This document shows, piece by piece, positions 1 through 5,593 of a stretch of DNA of 5,593 nt (positions within the stretch are counted from its first letter, which is position 1; the number at the start of each line of letters is the position of its first letter). The notes beneath the pieces were generated by a model. The model was given only the letters and a program-made list of their open reading frames with translations, was not told where the DNA came from and ran no database searches. The position numbers and the translations under genes were made by a program. Source of the stretch: Deltaproteobacteria bacterium (GTDB taxonomy: Bacteria; Desulfobacterota_B; Binatia; UBA9968). The DNA lies in assembly GCA_022545745.1 (NCBI GenBank), contig JACZQL010000128.1:1-5593 (forward strand). Reading direction: 5' to 3'.

Positions 1-210
1 TCGGGGTCTAATCTGCGCCTCAAATCCCACAGGCAACGCCACCGCAATCCCCGTAGGGATGAGGGCTCGTTCCAACGGTGCCAGCTCTAGGTCGCCTTCC
101 AGATCCGCGTAGAGATCCATCCCCGCCGACCCATCTGTCATATAGCTGGGCAGAGGGAGAGCCGGGCCCCTCCAACGCACACACTTTATTTGGACTTCAA
201 CCTCATCCAC
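1..210 (-). CDS. dut: dUTP diphosphatase (dUTPase), N-terminal part, cut by window edge
   Basis: The enzyme hydrolyses dUTP to dUMP and pyrophosphate, keeping uracil out of DNA and supplying dUMP for thymidylate synthesis; it is a cytosolic homotrimer in this family. Seventy codons are visible, about half of the usual 140-150 residue protein. Residues 29-35 read AGMDLYA, which is dUTPase motif I, preceded by the typical [11 protein letters not shown] stretch. Residues 66-70 (QIRPR) begin motif II (Q-x-R-x-R-S-G), where the window ends, so motifs III-V are not seen. The start is inferred: an in-frame TAG lies at 235-237, and GTG at 208-210 is the first usual start codon after it, giving [13 protein letters not shown]. 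The ribosome-binding signal is weak (GGA about 9 nt upstream). It follows the M16 protease gene by 40 nt, consistent with one transcript. Identity is firm; the start is moderately sure. Confidence 0.93.
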   Translation of the reverse strand, partial: MDEVEVQIKCVRWRGPALPLPSYMTDGSAGMDLYADLEGDLELAPLERALIPTGIAVALPVGFEAQIRPR

Positions 211-220
211 TGGCGCCAGT
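209..220. repeat. 12-bp perfect palindrome at the dut start codon
   Basis: ACTGGCGCCAGT is a perfect 12-bp palindrome that covers the first two bases of the inferred dut GTG start. Palindromes of this length are expected about once per 5 kb by chance, so only its position makes it notable. No regulator can be assigned. Confidence 0.3.
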
Positions 221-250
221 CCAGGAAATTCACACTATGGATAGCAGAAA

Positions 251-1498
251 TTAGAGGCTAAGTTCTAGGGGGATTTTATCGCAATCACCCAAAAGGGTAA
301 GGGCAATCTCCTCGGGCCGAAGGATCCTACCTGCCAGCCCAACGAGATCGTCTCGGGAGACGGCACGGATCCCCGCTGAGATCTCCTCTAGAGATATCGC
401 CTCGCCGAAATAAATCTCACTCCTGGCAATATGGCTCATCCAGGAATCGGTGGATTCAAGCCCCAAAATCATGTTGCCAATCAACTGACTCTTGGCCCGA
501 TCCAATTCTTTCTTGGTAACCTTTCCCGCTGTGACGCGACGCATCTCGATGACAATGAGCTCCACCACCTCTTTCACCCATTCGGACTTGGTCCCCGCAT
601 AAACCGCCAGGTATCCCACATCACAATAGGAGGACAAAAAGGAGTAAATAGAATAGGCCTTCCCCCTCTTCTCACGAACCTCCTGAAAGAGGCGGGAACT
701 CATCCCCCCACCCAGGAGGGTACTGAGAAGGTACGCCACATAGCGTTGTTCGTGGGACTGGTGGATCCCGCTGACTCCCAGGCAGAGATGGACCTGTTCC
801 AGCTCCTTGGAATGCCTGAATACTCCTTTATGGAACTGGGGTAGAGACGACTTCCCCGTCAAAGGACCAACCTGGAGGGAGGAAAAATCTCGCTTGGCCC
901 TCTCGAGTAGATCCTCATGACGCAGATTGCCCGCCCCTGCAATAATCACACGGCCTGGGAGATAGCGGTCACGAACAAATTTGAGAAATTCCTCCCGTTT
1001 GAAATTGGAGACGGCTGAAACCTCACCGCAAATGGGCCGACCCAGCGGATGGTCACCAAACAAATCCAGATTGAACAGATCATGGACGTAATCGTCCGGG
1101 GTGTCTTCCCCCTGACAGATTTCTTGAATCACTACGGATCTCTCCCGGTCGATTTCCTCCTGATCGAAAACGGAATGAAGAAAGAGATCCGTCAACACAT
1201 CCAAGGCCAAAGGCAAGTTTTCATCCAATACCTTGGCGTAATAGCAGGTGGTCTCCTTACCGGTGAAGGCGTTGAGGACCCCACCCACGGAGTCCATCTC
1301 TTCGGCGATCTCGGCCGCACTTCGTCGCTCCGTCCCCTTAAAGAGAAGGTGCTCGATGAAGTGGGAAATCCCGCCCTGTTGGCGAGACTCATGACGAGAC
1401 CCGTTTTCCACCCAGATCCCCAGGCTGACGGACCTCATTTCTGACCTTTCTTCCGAAAGGACTCGAATGCCGTTATCGAGAACTGTTTTGGTAAACAT
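251..1498 (-). CDS. M16 family zinc metallopeptidase (processing-peptidase / YmxG-MlpA-like)
   Basis: A 415-residue protein of the M16B type, zinc peptidases related to the beta subunit of mitochondrial processing peptidase. Zinc ligands are visible: H46-F-I-E49-H50 is the inverted HxxEH motif, with E49 the general base, and E126 in SVVIQEI is the third ligand at the expected distance of about 75 residues. The N-terminal half (about 1-215) is the catalytic lobe. The C-terminal half (about 216-415) carries the glycine-rich LGGGMSSRLFQEVREKRG stretch and the R278...Y282 pair typical of the inactive, substrate-holding lobe. There is no signal peptide or membrane segment, so it should be cytosolic. 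ATG at 1496-1498 gives MFTKTVLDNGIRVLSEE, the usual N terminus of the family, but no Shine-Dalgarno sequence is visible before it; the upstream 10-40 nt are heptamer repeat. It lies between pnp (87-nt gap) and dut (40-nt gap), a placement common for this family. The physiological substrate is unknown. Confidence 0.95.
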   Translation of the reverse strand: MFTKTVLDNGIRVLSEERSEMRSVSLGIWVENGSRHESRQQGGISHFIEHLLFKGTERRSAAEIAEEMDSVGGVLNAFTGKETTCYYAKVLDENLPLALDVLTDLFLHSVFDQEEIDRERSVVIQEICQGEDTPDDYVHDLFNLDLFGDHPLGRPICGEVSAVSNFKREEFLKFVRDRYLPGRVIIAGAGNLRHEDLLERAKRDFSSLQVGPLTGKSSLPQFHKGVFRHSKELEQVHLCLGVSGIHQSHEQRYVAYLLSTLLGGGMSSRLFQEVREKRGKAYSIYSFLSSYCDVGYLAVYAGTKSEWVKEVVELIVIEMRRVTAGKVTKKELDRAKSQLIGNMILGLESTDSWMSHIARSEIYFGEAISLEEISAGIRAVSRDDLVGLAGRILRPEEIALTLLGDCDKIPLELSL

Positions 1499-1507
1499 GA
1501 AATTGGT

Positions 1508-1583
1508 GTGAATAGTAAACAGCGAATGGAGAATAGCCTTAGAGGGTTATTTACTTTTCACTTTTTCCATTCGCCATTTGCCG
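1508..1583. repeat. Facing pair of degenerate heptamer arrays between pnp and the M16 gene
   Basis: Nearly the whole pnp-M16 gap is built from 7-nt words. On the minus strand 1537-1510 divides into four contiguous heptamers: GCTATTC, TCCATTC, GCTGTTT, ACTATTC. On the plus strand 1546-1579 divides into similar words (GTTATTT, ACTTTTC, then a 6-nt slip, TCCATTC, GCCATTT). Eight bases (1538-1545) separate the oppositely oriented arrays. This creates two inverted repeats: 1522-1530 with 1566-1574 (9/9) and 1508-1519 with 1550-1561 (11/12). They interleave rather than nest, so they cannot both form simple hairpins. The repeat starts a few bases after the pnp stop codon. No clear rho-independent terminator is present. 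The same heptamer type recurs at 5325-5359. Confidence 0.7.
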
Positions 1584-1585
1584 GC

Positions 1586-3691
1586 TTAGCGTTCCCCTTG
1601 ACTGGGTTTTCCTGAATCCTCCAGGGCGTCTTTTCGACTGAGCTTGACTTTCCCTTGTCTATCGATGTCGATGACCTTGACCATCACCTCCTCCCCCTCT
1701 TTTAGTACATCCGTCACACGACGGACACGCTCAGGGGCCAGCTGCGAAATATGGACCAGCCCGTCGGTCCCCGGTAAGATCTCCACAAATGCCCCAAAGT
1801 CTACGATGCGTCTAACGGTTCCCTTGTAGATCTTCCCGATGACCGCTTCATCGGTGATTCTTTCGATGATCTCCACCGCTCTCTGTGCGGCCGATTCATC
1901 GCTCGATGCAATGGTCACCGTACCATCGTCTTCCACGTCAATCTTCACACCGGTCCGCTCCACAATGCTGCGTATGACCTTGCCTCCCGGTCCGATGATC
2001 TCCCGAATTTTCTCGGGCTTGACCTTTAGCGTAATGATCCGCGGGGCATGACCGGACACCTCGCTACGGGGCTCCGCAAGGGTGGCCTCCATAATCGAAA
2101 GGATGTGCAGTCTTCCCTCTCTAGCCTGATAGAGTGCTTCCCGCATAATCTCGCGAGTCACGCCGCTGATTTTGATATCCATCTGTAAAGCCGTGATACC
2201 ATCACGTGTGCCGGCAACCTTGAAGTCCATGTCCCCCAGATGGTCCTCATCCCCCAAGATGTCCGAGAGAATCCGCACCTCTCCATCCTCCTTAATCAAA
2301 CCCATGGCAATCCCGGCCACCGGGGCCTTAATCGGCACACCCGCATCCATGAGGGCGAGGGAACCACCACAAACCGTGGCCATGGATGTGGATCCGTTGG
2401 ACTCCAGGATCTCTGAAACAATGCGGACGGTATAGGGGAAGCTATCTTCCAAGGGCAAGACCTGGAGCAGGGCTCGTTCTGCCAAAGCCCCATGCCCGAT
2501 CTCCCTGCGGCCTGGTCCACGAAGGAACTTCACTTCCCCCACGCTGTAGGGTGGGAAATTGTAATGGAGCATAAACTTTTTGTAATCTTCGCCCATCAAA
2601 GATTCAATTTTTTGGCTATCGGAGGAAGTCCCCAACGTGGCCACTACAAGTGCCTGGGTTTCTCCACGGGTAAAGAGGGCCGACCCGTGGGTACGAGGGA
2701 GAATCCCGACTTCACAGGTCACTTGACGAACATCCTTGAGACCCCTACCGTCAATCCTAACGCGCTCCTTCACGATGAGCCGACGGAGGTGTTCCGTCTC
2801 AATATGATCTAAGACCTCCTGGATCTCTTTTCCCCTTTCCGGAAATTCGAGAAGGGCTTGTGAGAGGGCCGCACTCTTGATATCCGCCATGCTGTTGCTG
2901 CGCTGGCGCTTGTCAGGGATCTTAATGGCTTGCTGAATCTTATCCTGGGCGAGGTCCCGGACCTTTTGAACTAATACGCCATCCTGCTCCTTTTCGGGAA
3001 CCGGTCGTTTCTCTCGTCCTATCTCCCCCTTGATCTCTTCCTGAAGGTCGAGCAGTGTCTGGATGGCTTCATGTCCTTGAAACAGGGCCTCCAGCACACC
3101 GTCCTCAGGCACGAAACCGACGCTACCTTCTACCATGACGATACTGTCACGTTTACCCGTGAGAAAGATATTGACGTCACTCTCCTGGAGCTGGGTCTGA
3201 GTTGGGTTCATGACCCACCGACCGCCGATTCTTCCGACCCGAATTCCTGCAATGGGTCCCTGGAAAGGGATATTAGAAACTTCCAATGCAACGGAGGCTC
3301 CAAGCATGGCCACCACATCCGGATCGTTTTCTTTGTCCACCGAAAGGACGGTGGCAATCACCTGGGTTTCACACTTAAACCCATCCGCAAATAGGGGACG
3401 GATGGATCGATCAATGAGTCTGCAGGTGAGGATCTCCTTTTCTGTAGGACGTCCCTCTCTTTTGAAAAATCCCCCTGGAATCTTCCCTGCAGCGAACGTC
3501 TTTTCCTGATAATCCACCGTCAATGGGAAAAAATCTATATTTTCCCGGGTTTCTCTAGCCGCCACGGCAGTCACCAACACTACGGTTTCTCCGTAACGAA
3601 CCAGTGCAGCGCCATCGGCCTGCTTCGCAACCTTGCCGACCTCTATCGATAGAGGACGACCATGGTAGTCTACTTCCACTCGTTTAATCAT
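1586..3691 (-). CDS. pnp: Polyribonucleotide nucleotidyltransferase (PNPase)
   Basis: Phosphorolytic 3'-5' exoribonuclease that releases nucleoside diphosphates, and can run in reverse to add 3' tails; a homotrimeric ring, often part of the RNA degradosome. The 701 residues match the usual 690-720. Domains in order: first RNase PH-like domain (about 1-140, with [14 protein letters not shown] and [11 protein letters not shown]), helical linker (about 240-315), second catalytic RNase PH domain (about 320-545), KH domain (about 550-612, GxxG loop as IIGPGGKVI at 565-573) and S1 domain (about 617-688, GAFVEILPG and DGLVHISQL). Phosphate-site ESNGSTSMA is at 430-438. Catalytic acids D481 and D487 in [12 protein letters not shown] correspond to E. 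coli D486 and D492. ATG at 3689-3691 is preceded by AAGG with 8-nt spacing. It lies 54 nt after rpsO, the classical rpsO-pnp pairing. No frameshift or missing domain is seen. Confidence 0.98.
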   Translation of the reverse strand: MIKRVEVDYHGRPLSIEVGKVAKQADGAALVRYGETVVLVTAVAARETRENIDFFPLTVDYQEKTFAAGKIPGGFFKREGRPTEKEILTCRLIDRSIRPLFADGFKCETQVIATVLSVDKENDPDVVAMLGASVALEVSNIPFQGPIAGIRVGRIGGRWVMNPTQTQLQESDVNIFLTGKRDSIVMVEGSVGFVPEDGVLEALFQGHEAIQTLLDLQEEIKGEIGREKRPVPEKEQDGVLVQKVRDLAQDKIQQAIKIPDKRQRSNSMADIKSAALSQALLEFPERGKEIQEVLDHIETEHLRRLIVKERVRIDGRGLKDVRQVTCEVGILPRTHGSALFTRGETQALVVATLGTSSDSQKIESLMGEDYKKFMLHYNFPPYSVGEVKFLRGPGRREIGHGALAERALLQVLPLEDSFPYTVRIVSEILESNGSTSMATVCGGSLALMDAGVPIKAPVAGIAMGLIKEDGEVRILSDILGDEDHLGDMDFKVAGTRDGITALQMDIKISGVTREIMREALYQAREGRLHILSIMEATLAEPRSEVSGHAPRIITLKVKPEKIREIIGPGGKVIRSIVERTGVKIDVEDDGTVTIASSDESAAQRAVEIIERITDEAVIGKIYKGTVRRIVDFGAFVEILPGTDGLVHISQLAPERVRRVTDVLKEGEEVMVKVIDIDRQGKVKLSRKDALEDSGKPSQGER
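3640..3655. repeat. 16-bp perfect palindrome inside the pnp 5' coding region
   Basis: CCTCTATCGATAGAGG is a perfect palindrome lying 37-52 nt into the pnp reading frame (codons for R12-E17). As RNA it would form a 6-bp stem with a UCGA tetraloop. A perfect 16-mer is expected by chance in fewer than one in ten windows of this size. A role in pnp expression is conceivable because E. coli pnp is autoregulated through a 5' leader hairpin, but nothing here demonstrates it. Confidence 0.4.
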
Positions 3692-3699
3692 AGGCAGTA

Positions 3700-3703
3700 C
3701 CTT
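3700..3703 (-). promoter_or_regulatory. Ribosome binding site of pnp
   Basis: AAGG on the minus strand (within ACCAAGGTAC) is followed by an 8-nt spacer and the pnp ATG at 3691. The spacing is near ideal and supports this start, which also gives the family's usual N terminus. Confidence 0.6.
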
Positions 3704-3745
3704 GGTAGATACAGGTGAGAATAAAGAAAACAGACAGGAGGATCG

Positions 3746-4015
3746 CTACTTCCTGATCCCTAACCGATTGATGAGGCTTTGGTATCTTGCAAAATCGTTT
3801 TTCTTCAGATACTCAAGATGCCTTCTCCTCTGACCAACGAGCTTGAGGAGGCCAAGACGGGAATGATGATCCTTAACGTGGATCTTAAAATGCTCCGTAA
3901 GGTAGGAAATGCGCTGACTCAGTAGGGCAACCTGCACCTCAGCCGATCCGGTATCGGTGCTATGGACCCGGAACCGCTCAATGGTGTCTCTCTTATGATC
4001 CTGAACAATTCCCAT
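3746..4015 (-). CDS. rpsO: 30S ribosomal protein S15 (uS15)
   Basis: Primary-binding protein of the small subunit that contacts helices 20-22 of 16S rRNA and nucleates the platform; it also forms a bridge to 50S. The product is exactly 89 residues, the standard bacterial length. The S15 signature is intact: [19 protein letters not shown], with rRNA-contacting H42, D49, H50/H51 and S52, followed by the basic [18 protein letters not shown] helix and the C-terminal [12 protein letters not shown] at 4013-4015 is preceded by AGGGG at 4019-4023. It has its own promoter-like sequence upstream and is followed by pnp after 54 nt. In several bacteria S15 represses its own mRNA by binding the leader; the leader here (about 50 nt, purine-rich) shows no recognisable S15 site by eye. 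Confidence 0.98.
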   Translation of the reverse strand: MGIVQDHKRDTIERFRVHSTDTGSAEVQVALLSQRISYLTEHFKIHVKDHHSRLGLLKLVGQRRRHLEYLKKNDFARYQSLINRLGIRK

Positions 4016-4018
4016 GTG

Positions 4019-4023
4019 CCCCT
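4019..4023 (-). promoter_or_regulatory. Ribosome binding site of rpsO
   Basis: AGGGG precedes the rpsO ATG with a CAC spacer (5 nt counted from AGG). A second purine-rich block, AGGGAGAGAAGG, lies just upstream, making the whole leader ribosome-friendly. Confidence 0.55.
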
Positions 4024-4070
4024 GTTAACCTTCTCTCCCTTTCACTTACTCCTTCTTTTTAATTGTGTAT

Positions 4071-4099
4071 TTTTTAGCACACTCTCAAACCCATGTAAA
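4071..4099 (-). promoter_or_regulatory. Sigma70-type promoter for rpsO-pnp, extended -10
   Basis: On the minus strand, TTTACA at 4094-4099 (5/6 to TTGACA) is followed by a spacer of exactly 17 nt and TAAAAA at 4071-4076 (4/6 to TATAAT). The last three spacer bases are TGC, giving an extended -10 (TGn). Transcription would begin near 4064, leaving a leader of about 50 nt before the rpsO ATG. Its location in the 147-nt truB-rpsO gap matches the known position of the rpsO promoter in E. coli. The -10 match is only moderate; no transcription data are available. Confidence 0.5.
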
Positions 4100-4162
4100 G
4101 CGAACGGGCTAAGTGGTTTTCCGTTTTTTCTGGGTACTCAAGAAATGGCCGTCCTGGCTGCA

Positions 4163-5071
4163 TTATTTGTCTCCCCGGGTAAAAACACGGAACAATTGCC
4201 ACCTTCCACCGCTCTCCCCGTGAACCCATTGGGCTAAGGCAACCAGACCCCCCCCCACCTCGGAAACGCACACCATCCTTTCCCCATCCTTGGGCAGACC
4301 CAATTCTAGCAGCACCTCCTGCCGACCGGCCCTGAGCCAGGACTCCTCGCGAGCCTCCAAGGGAACCTGACGGAAGTGCCCGAGGGCCCTGGCCAAGGGG
4401 ACAAGGGGGACTTCTCCCTTGTCCTCTTTCATGGATTGCACCTCATCTATAGAAACCGCTTGATCTACGCTCAAGTGACCGCAGGTTAGCCGTCGAAGGC
4501 TCTTTAGGTGGCCGCCGCAACCAAGGGTCCTGCCCATATCGGCGGCCATGGTGCGGATATAAGTTCCCTTGGAACAGATCACTTCAAATCCCAATTCGGC
4601 CCCGTTCAACTTCCATAGCCGGAGGCTCTCAATGTGAATTTCACGCGCAGGACGAGGCACGGTTTTCCCCTGCCGGGCCAGGCGATACAGCGGTACCCCA
4701 CCCCTTTTAAGGGCAGAAAACATGGGAGGAACTTGCCTTAGTGATCCAGTAAAGGCCGTCTGGAGACGCTCCAATTCCTGTTGATCCAAATCGGGCGCAT
4801 CCCGAACCTCCAACACCTGCCCCGTCCGGTCCTCTGTATCCGTCTCAACTCCTAAGGTGATAATACCCGTATAGCTCTTTTGCTCATTAAGAAAGATCTC
4901 AGCCACCTTGGTTCCGTCATTGACCCCCACCAGAAGTAGACCCGAGGCAAACGGGTCCAGGCTGCCCAGATGTCCAACCTTTCTAGCGCCCATAATGGCC
5001 TTGACCCGTTGAACCACTTTGGCAGAGGTGGGACCTACCGGTTTATCAATGAGGAGAAGACCGCTTTCCAT
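4163..5071 (-). CDS. truB: tRNA pseudouridine(55) synthase TruB
   Basis: Isomerises U55 to pseudouridine in the T-arm of nearly all tRNAs, acting alone in the cytosol as a tRNA-folding chaperone. The 302 residues are typical. Visible motifs: N-terminal GLLLIDKPVGPTS (4-16), catalytic-loop HLGSLDPFASGLL (34-46) with nucleophile D39, KSYTG with Y67 (equivalent to the active-site tyrosine), VPPMFSALKRGGVPLYRLAR (114-133), and SKGTYIRTMAADMG (167-180) followed by LRRL. Residues from about 233 form the small PUA-like C-terminal domain. The ATG at 5069-5071 gives the conserved N terminus, but its ribosome site is poor: AAGG lies only 2 nt upstream. A run of nine Gs interrupts the PUA part (E271-V-G-G-G275). 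It is separated from rbfA by an unusually long 282-nt gap and from rpsO by 147 nt containing a promoter. Confidence 0.97.
   Translation of the reverse strand: MESGLLLIDKPVGPTSAKVVQRVKAIMGARKVGHLGSLDPFASGLLLVGVNDGTKVAEIFLNEQKSYTGIITLGVETDTEDRTGQVLEVRDAPDLDQQELERLQTAFTGSLRQVPPMFSALKRGGVPLYRLARQGKTVPRPAREIHIESLRLWKLNGAELGFEVICSKGTYIRTMAADMGRTLGCGGHLKSLRRLTCGHLSVDQAVSIDEVQSMKEDKGEVPLVPLARALGHFRQVPLEAREESWLRAGRQEVLLELGLPKDGERMVCVSEVGGGLVALAQWVHGESGGRWQLFRVFTRGDK
4248..4256. repeat. Nine-base C/G homopolymer inside truB
   Basis: Nine Cs on the plus strand, read as nine Gs across the TruB codons for V272-G275. The frame is open through the tract, so the sequence as given encodes full-length TruB. 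Runs of this length are prone to replication slippage and to sequencing or assembly length errors. A one-base change would replace the last 25-30 residues of the PUA-like domain. Confidence 0.6.
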
Positions 5072-5083
5072 AACCTTGAGACA

Positions 5084-5128
5084 GGAAATTTAGCAATTAA
5101 AACCAACCAAACATAATTGAAATTTTCC
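5084..5128. repeat. AT-rich imperfect inverted repeat upstream of truB
   Basis: The left arm GGAAATTTAGCAATTA (5084-5099) and right arm TAATTGAAATTTTCC (5114-5128) are complementary apart from a 2-nt bulge and a one-base slip, around a 14-nt loop. On the coding strand the structure ends 12 nt before the truB ATG. No U-tract follows, so it is not a standard terminator; it could influence truB translation or be a recombination or transposition relic. Confidence 0.45.
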
Positions 5129-5272
5129 CTTAAATTTGCGACTAGGAAATCGGATAAGCCACGATTCGCCCTGTGGAATAACTTCACGGCGAAACCGATA
5201 TATTTTCTGTCGAGGAGGTATTCCACGGGGCGGAAATCTTTGTTGAAGTCGTTCTGTTGAACATTCTATCGG

Positions 5273-5292
5273 CAAGGATCTAAAACTCCTTG
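5273..5292. repeat. Short hairpin in the rbfA-truB gap
   Basis: CAAGGA (5273-5278) and TCCTTG (5287-5292) form a perfect 6-bp stem with an 8-nt loop. On the minus strand the upstream arm contains AAGGA, so the apparent ribosome site of the small 5090-5275 frame would be locked in this stem together with its TTG. This weakens the case that the frame is translated. Confidence 0.35.
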
Positions 5293-5324
5293 TTTCTCCA
5301 GCTTCCGGTTTTGAGTTCTTAACT

Positions 5325-5359
5325 GCTATTGGCCATTCGCAATTTGCGATTTGCTACTG
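5325..5359 (+). repeat. Five-unit tandem heptamer array (consensus GCNATTY) at the rbfA 3' end
   Basis: Read on the plus strand, 35 nt divide without gaps into five 7-nt units: GCTATTG, GCCATTC, GCAATTT, GCGATTT and GCTACTG. Positions 1, 2 and 6 are invariant, position 4 is always A, and position 3 is free. The last unit contains the rbfA stop codon and its final Gln codon, so the repeat runs into the gene. The same word family makes up the arrays at 1508-1583, indicating a dispersed repeat class in this genome and not a local accident. Confidence 0.7.
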
Positions 5360-5593
5360 GTCATCCTTAACCTTCCGTAAAAGCTCCTCGATTCGCTGGG
5401 CGTTTGCCGGGGTATCATCATAAAGAAACTCTAGGGTCGGTACAAAGCGCAACTTGAGTCCTCGCGCGATCTTGGAGCGAATAAAACCCGTCGCACTATC
5501 CAATCCGGAAAGGACCTCTTTCTTCCCTTGCTGATTCACAAGAACACTAAAATAAATACGCGCGTGTTTGAGGTCATTACTCACCTTAACCTC
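5354..5593 (-). CDS. rbfA: 30S ribosome-binding factor A, C-terminal part, cut by window edge
   Basis: RbfA binds the 30S precursor near the 5' end of 16S rRNA, assisting late maturation and cold adaptation. Seventy-nine codons plus TAG are visible of a protein that is usually about 115-130 residues, so roughly the first 40 residues lie outside the window. The frame stays open to the edge; the GTG at 5582-5584 falls inside the conserved strand (EVKVSNDLKHARIYFSVL) and is not the true start. Family signatures of this KH-like fold are SNDLKHARIYFSVL, the helix-kink-helix SATGFIRSKIARGL, and LRFVPTLEFLYDDT, then a final helix ending RIEELLRKVKDDQ. The final Gln and stop codons lie inside the heptamer repeat, suggesting that the repeat set the present C terminus. 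It is normally encoded after infB and before truB, which agrees with the order here. Confidence 0.95.
   Translation of the reverse strand, partial: EVKVSNDLKHARIYFSVLVNQQGKKEVLSGLDSATGFIRSKIARGLKLRFVPTLEFLYDDTPANAQRIEELLRKVKDDQ

Larger units (their letters stand above)
5072..5353. other. Long rbfA-truB intergenic region
   Basis: A 282-nt gap between two genes that are usually close together or separated by a DHH-family nrnA gene. It contains the rest of a heptamer array at the rbfA end, a short hairpin at 5273-5292, an AT-rich inverted repeat at 5084-5128 just before truB, and two overlapping small open frames on the minus strand. One (5090-5275) has a TTG start 10 nt after AAGGAG and would encode 61 Arg-rich residues, but its third codon positions are AT-rich (about a quarter GC), unlike truB. 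The other (5035-5226) runs into truB. I recognise neither product, and no nrnA remnant is apparent. Confidence 0.6.

Noticed and set aside
431..844. Plus-strand open frame of 137 codons
   Set aside because: It lies entirely opposite the M16 protease gene, which has intact zinc ligands; the plus-strand translation matches no family I know and is a shadow of the coding strand.
1192..1392. Minus-strand open frame of 66 codons inside the M16 gene
   Set aside because: It overlaps the M16 reading frame in another phase across the HxxEH region and is a shadow.
1049..1444. Plus-strand open frame of 131 codons
   Set aside because: Antisense shadow of the M16 catalytic domain, including its zinc-binding region; no recognisable motif.
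2492..2812. Plus-strand open frame of 106 codons, and others opposite pnp (such as 3071-3394)
   Set aside because: All are antisense to well-conserved PNPase domains and show no family signature or ribosome site.
3736..3765. Rho-independent terminator between rpsO and pnp
   Set aside because: A 5-6 bp stem (GGATC with GATCC) spans the rpsO stop codon, but the following T-rich stretch is broken (TGTCTGTTTTC) and the stem is short; not convincing.
4101..4130. Plus-strand hairpin AACGG...CCGTT followed by Ts
   Set aside because: The stem is only 5 bp and there is no plus-strand gene for it to terminate.
4074..4271. Minus-strand open frame of 65 codons overlapping the truB 3' end
   Set aside because: It is the alternative frame after the G9 tract and has a Gly/Arg-rich composition; relevant only if the tract slips, not as a separate gene.
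5582..5584. GTG as the start codon of rbfA
   Set aside because: The frame stays open to the window edge and the GTG encodes a Val inside the conserved RbfA strand; about 40 N-terminal residues are missing, so the gene is cut off rather than short.

Overview
The window is a conserved bacterial translation/RNA-turnover cluster, with every recognisable gene on the minus strand. In transcription order (right to left) it holds: the 3' part of rbfA (5354-5593, cut by the window edge), truB (4163-5071), rpsO (3746-4015), pnp (1586-3691), an M16 zinc protease of the processing-peptidase type (251-1498), and the 5' part of dut (1-210, cut by the other edge). Each gene product shows its family's diagnostic residues. 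I see no plus-strand gene, tRNA, rRNA, CRISPR array, insertion sequence or phage gene.

The order rbfA-truB-rpsO-pnp-M16-dut is seen, with variations, in Gram-negative environmental lineages such as Deltaproteobacteria, and from memory also in Nitrospirae and NC10-like groups. Base composition looks intermediate, roughly low-to-mid 50s % GC by eye. I would not name a genus. The nrnA-type (DHH) gene often found between rbfA and truB, and the ribF often found between truB and rpsO, are both absent here.

Functionally, rbfA (30S maturation), truB (tRNA U55 pseudouridine) and rpsO (30S protein S15) serve ribosome and tRNA production. pnp encodes the phosphorolytic 3'-5' exoribonuclease. The M16 protease and dUTPase are common passengers at the end of this operon. 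A good sigma70-type promoter with an extended -10 lies between truB and rpsO, so rpsO-pnp-M16-dut can probably be transcribed independently of the upstream genes.

The non-housekeeping content is in the gaps. Degenerate heptamer arrays (consensus about GCNATTY) occur at the rbfA 3' end and fill most of the pnp-M16 gap, where two arrays face each other. The 282-nt gap between rbfA and truB is unusually long for these neighbours. It contains two inverted repeats and small open frames of doubtful coding value. truB carries a run of nine Gs, a possible slippage site. I found no convincing new multi-gene system. The heptamer repeat family is the observation most worth following.
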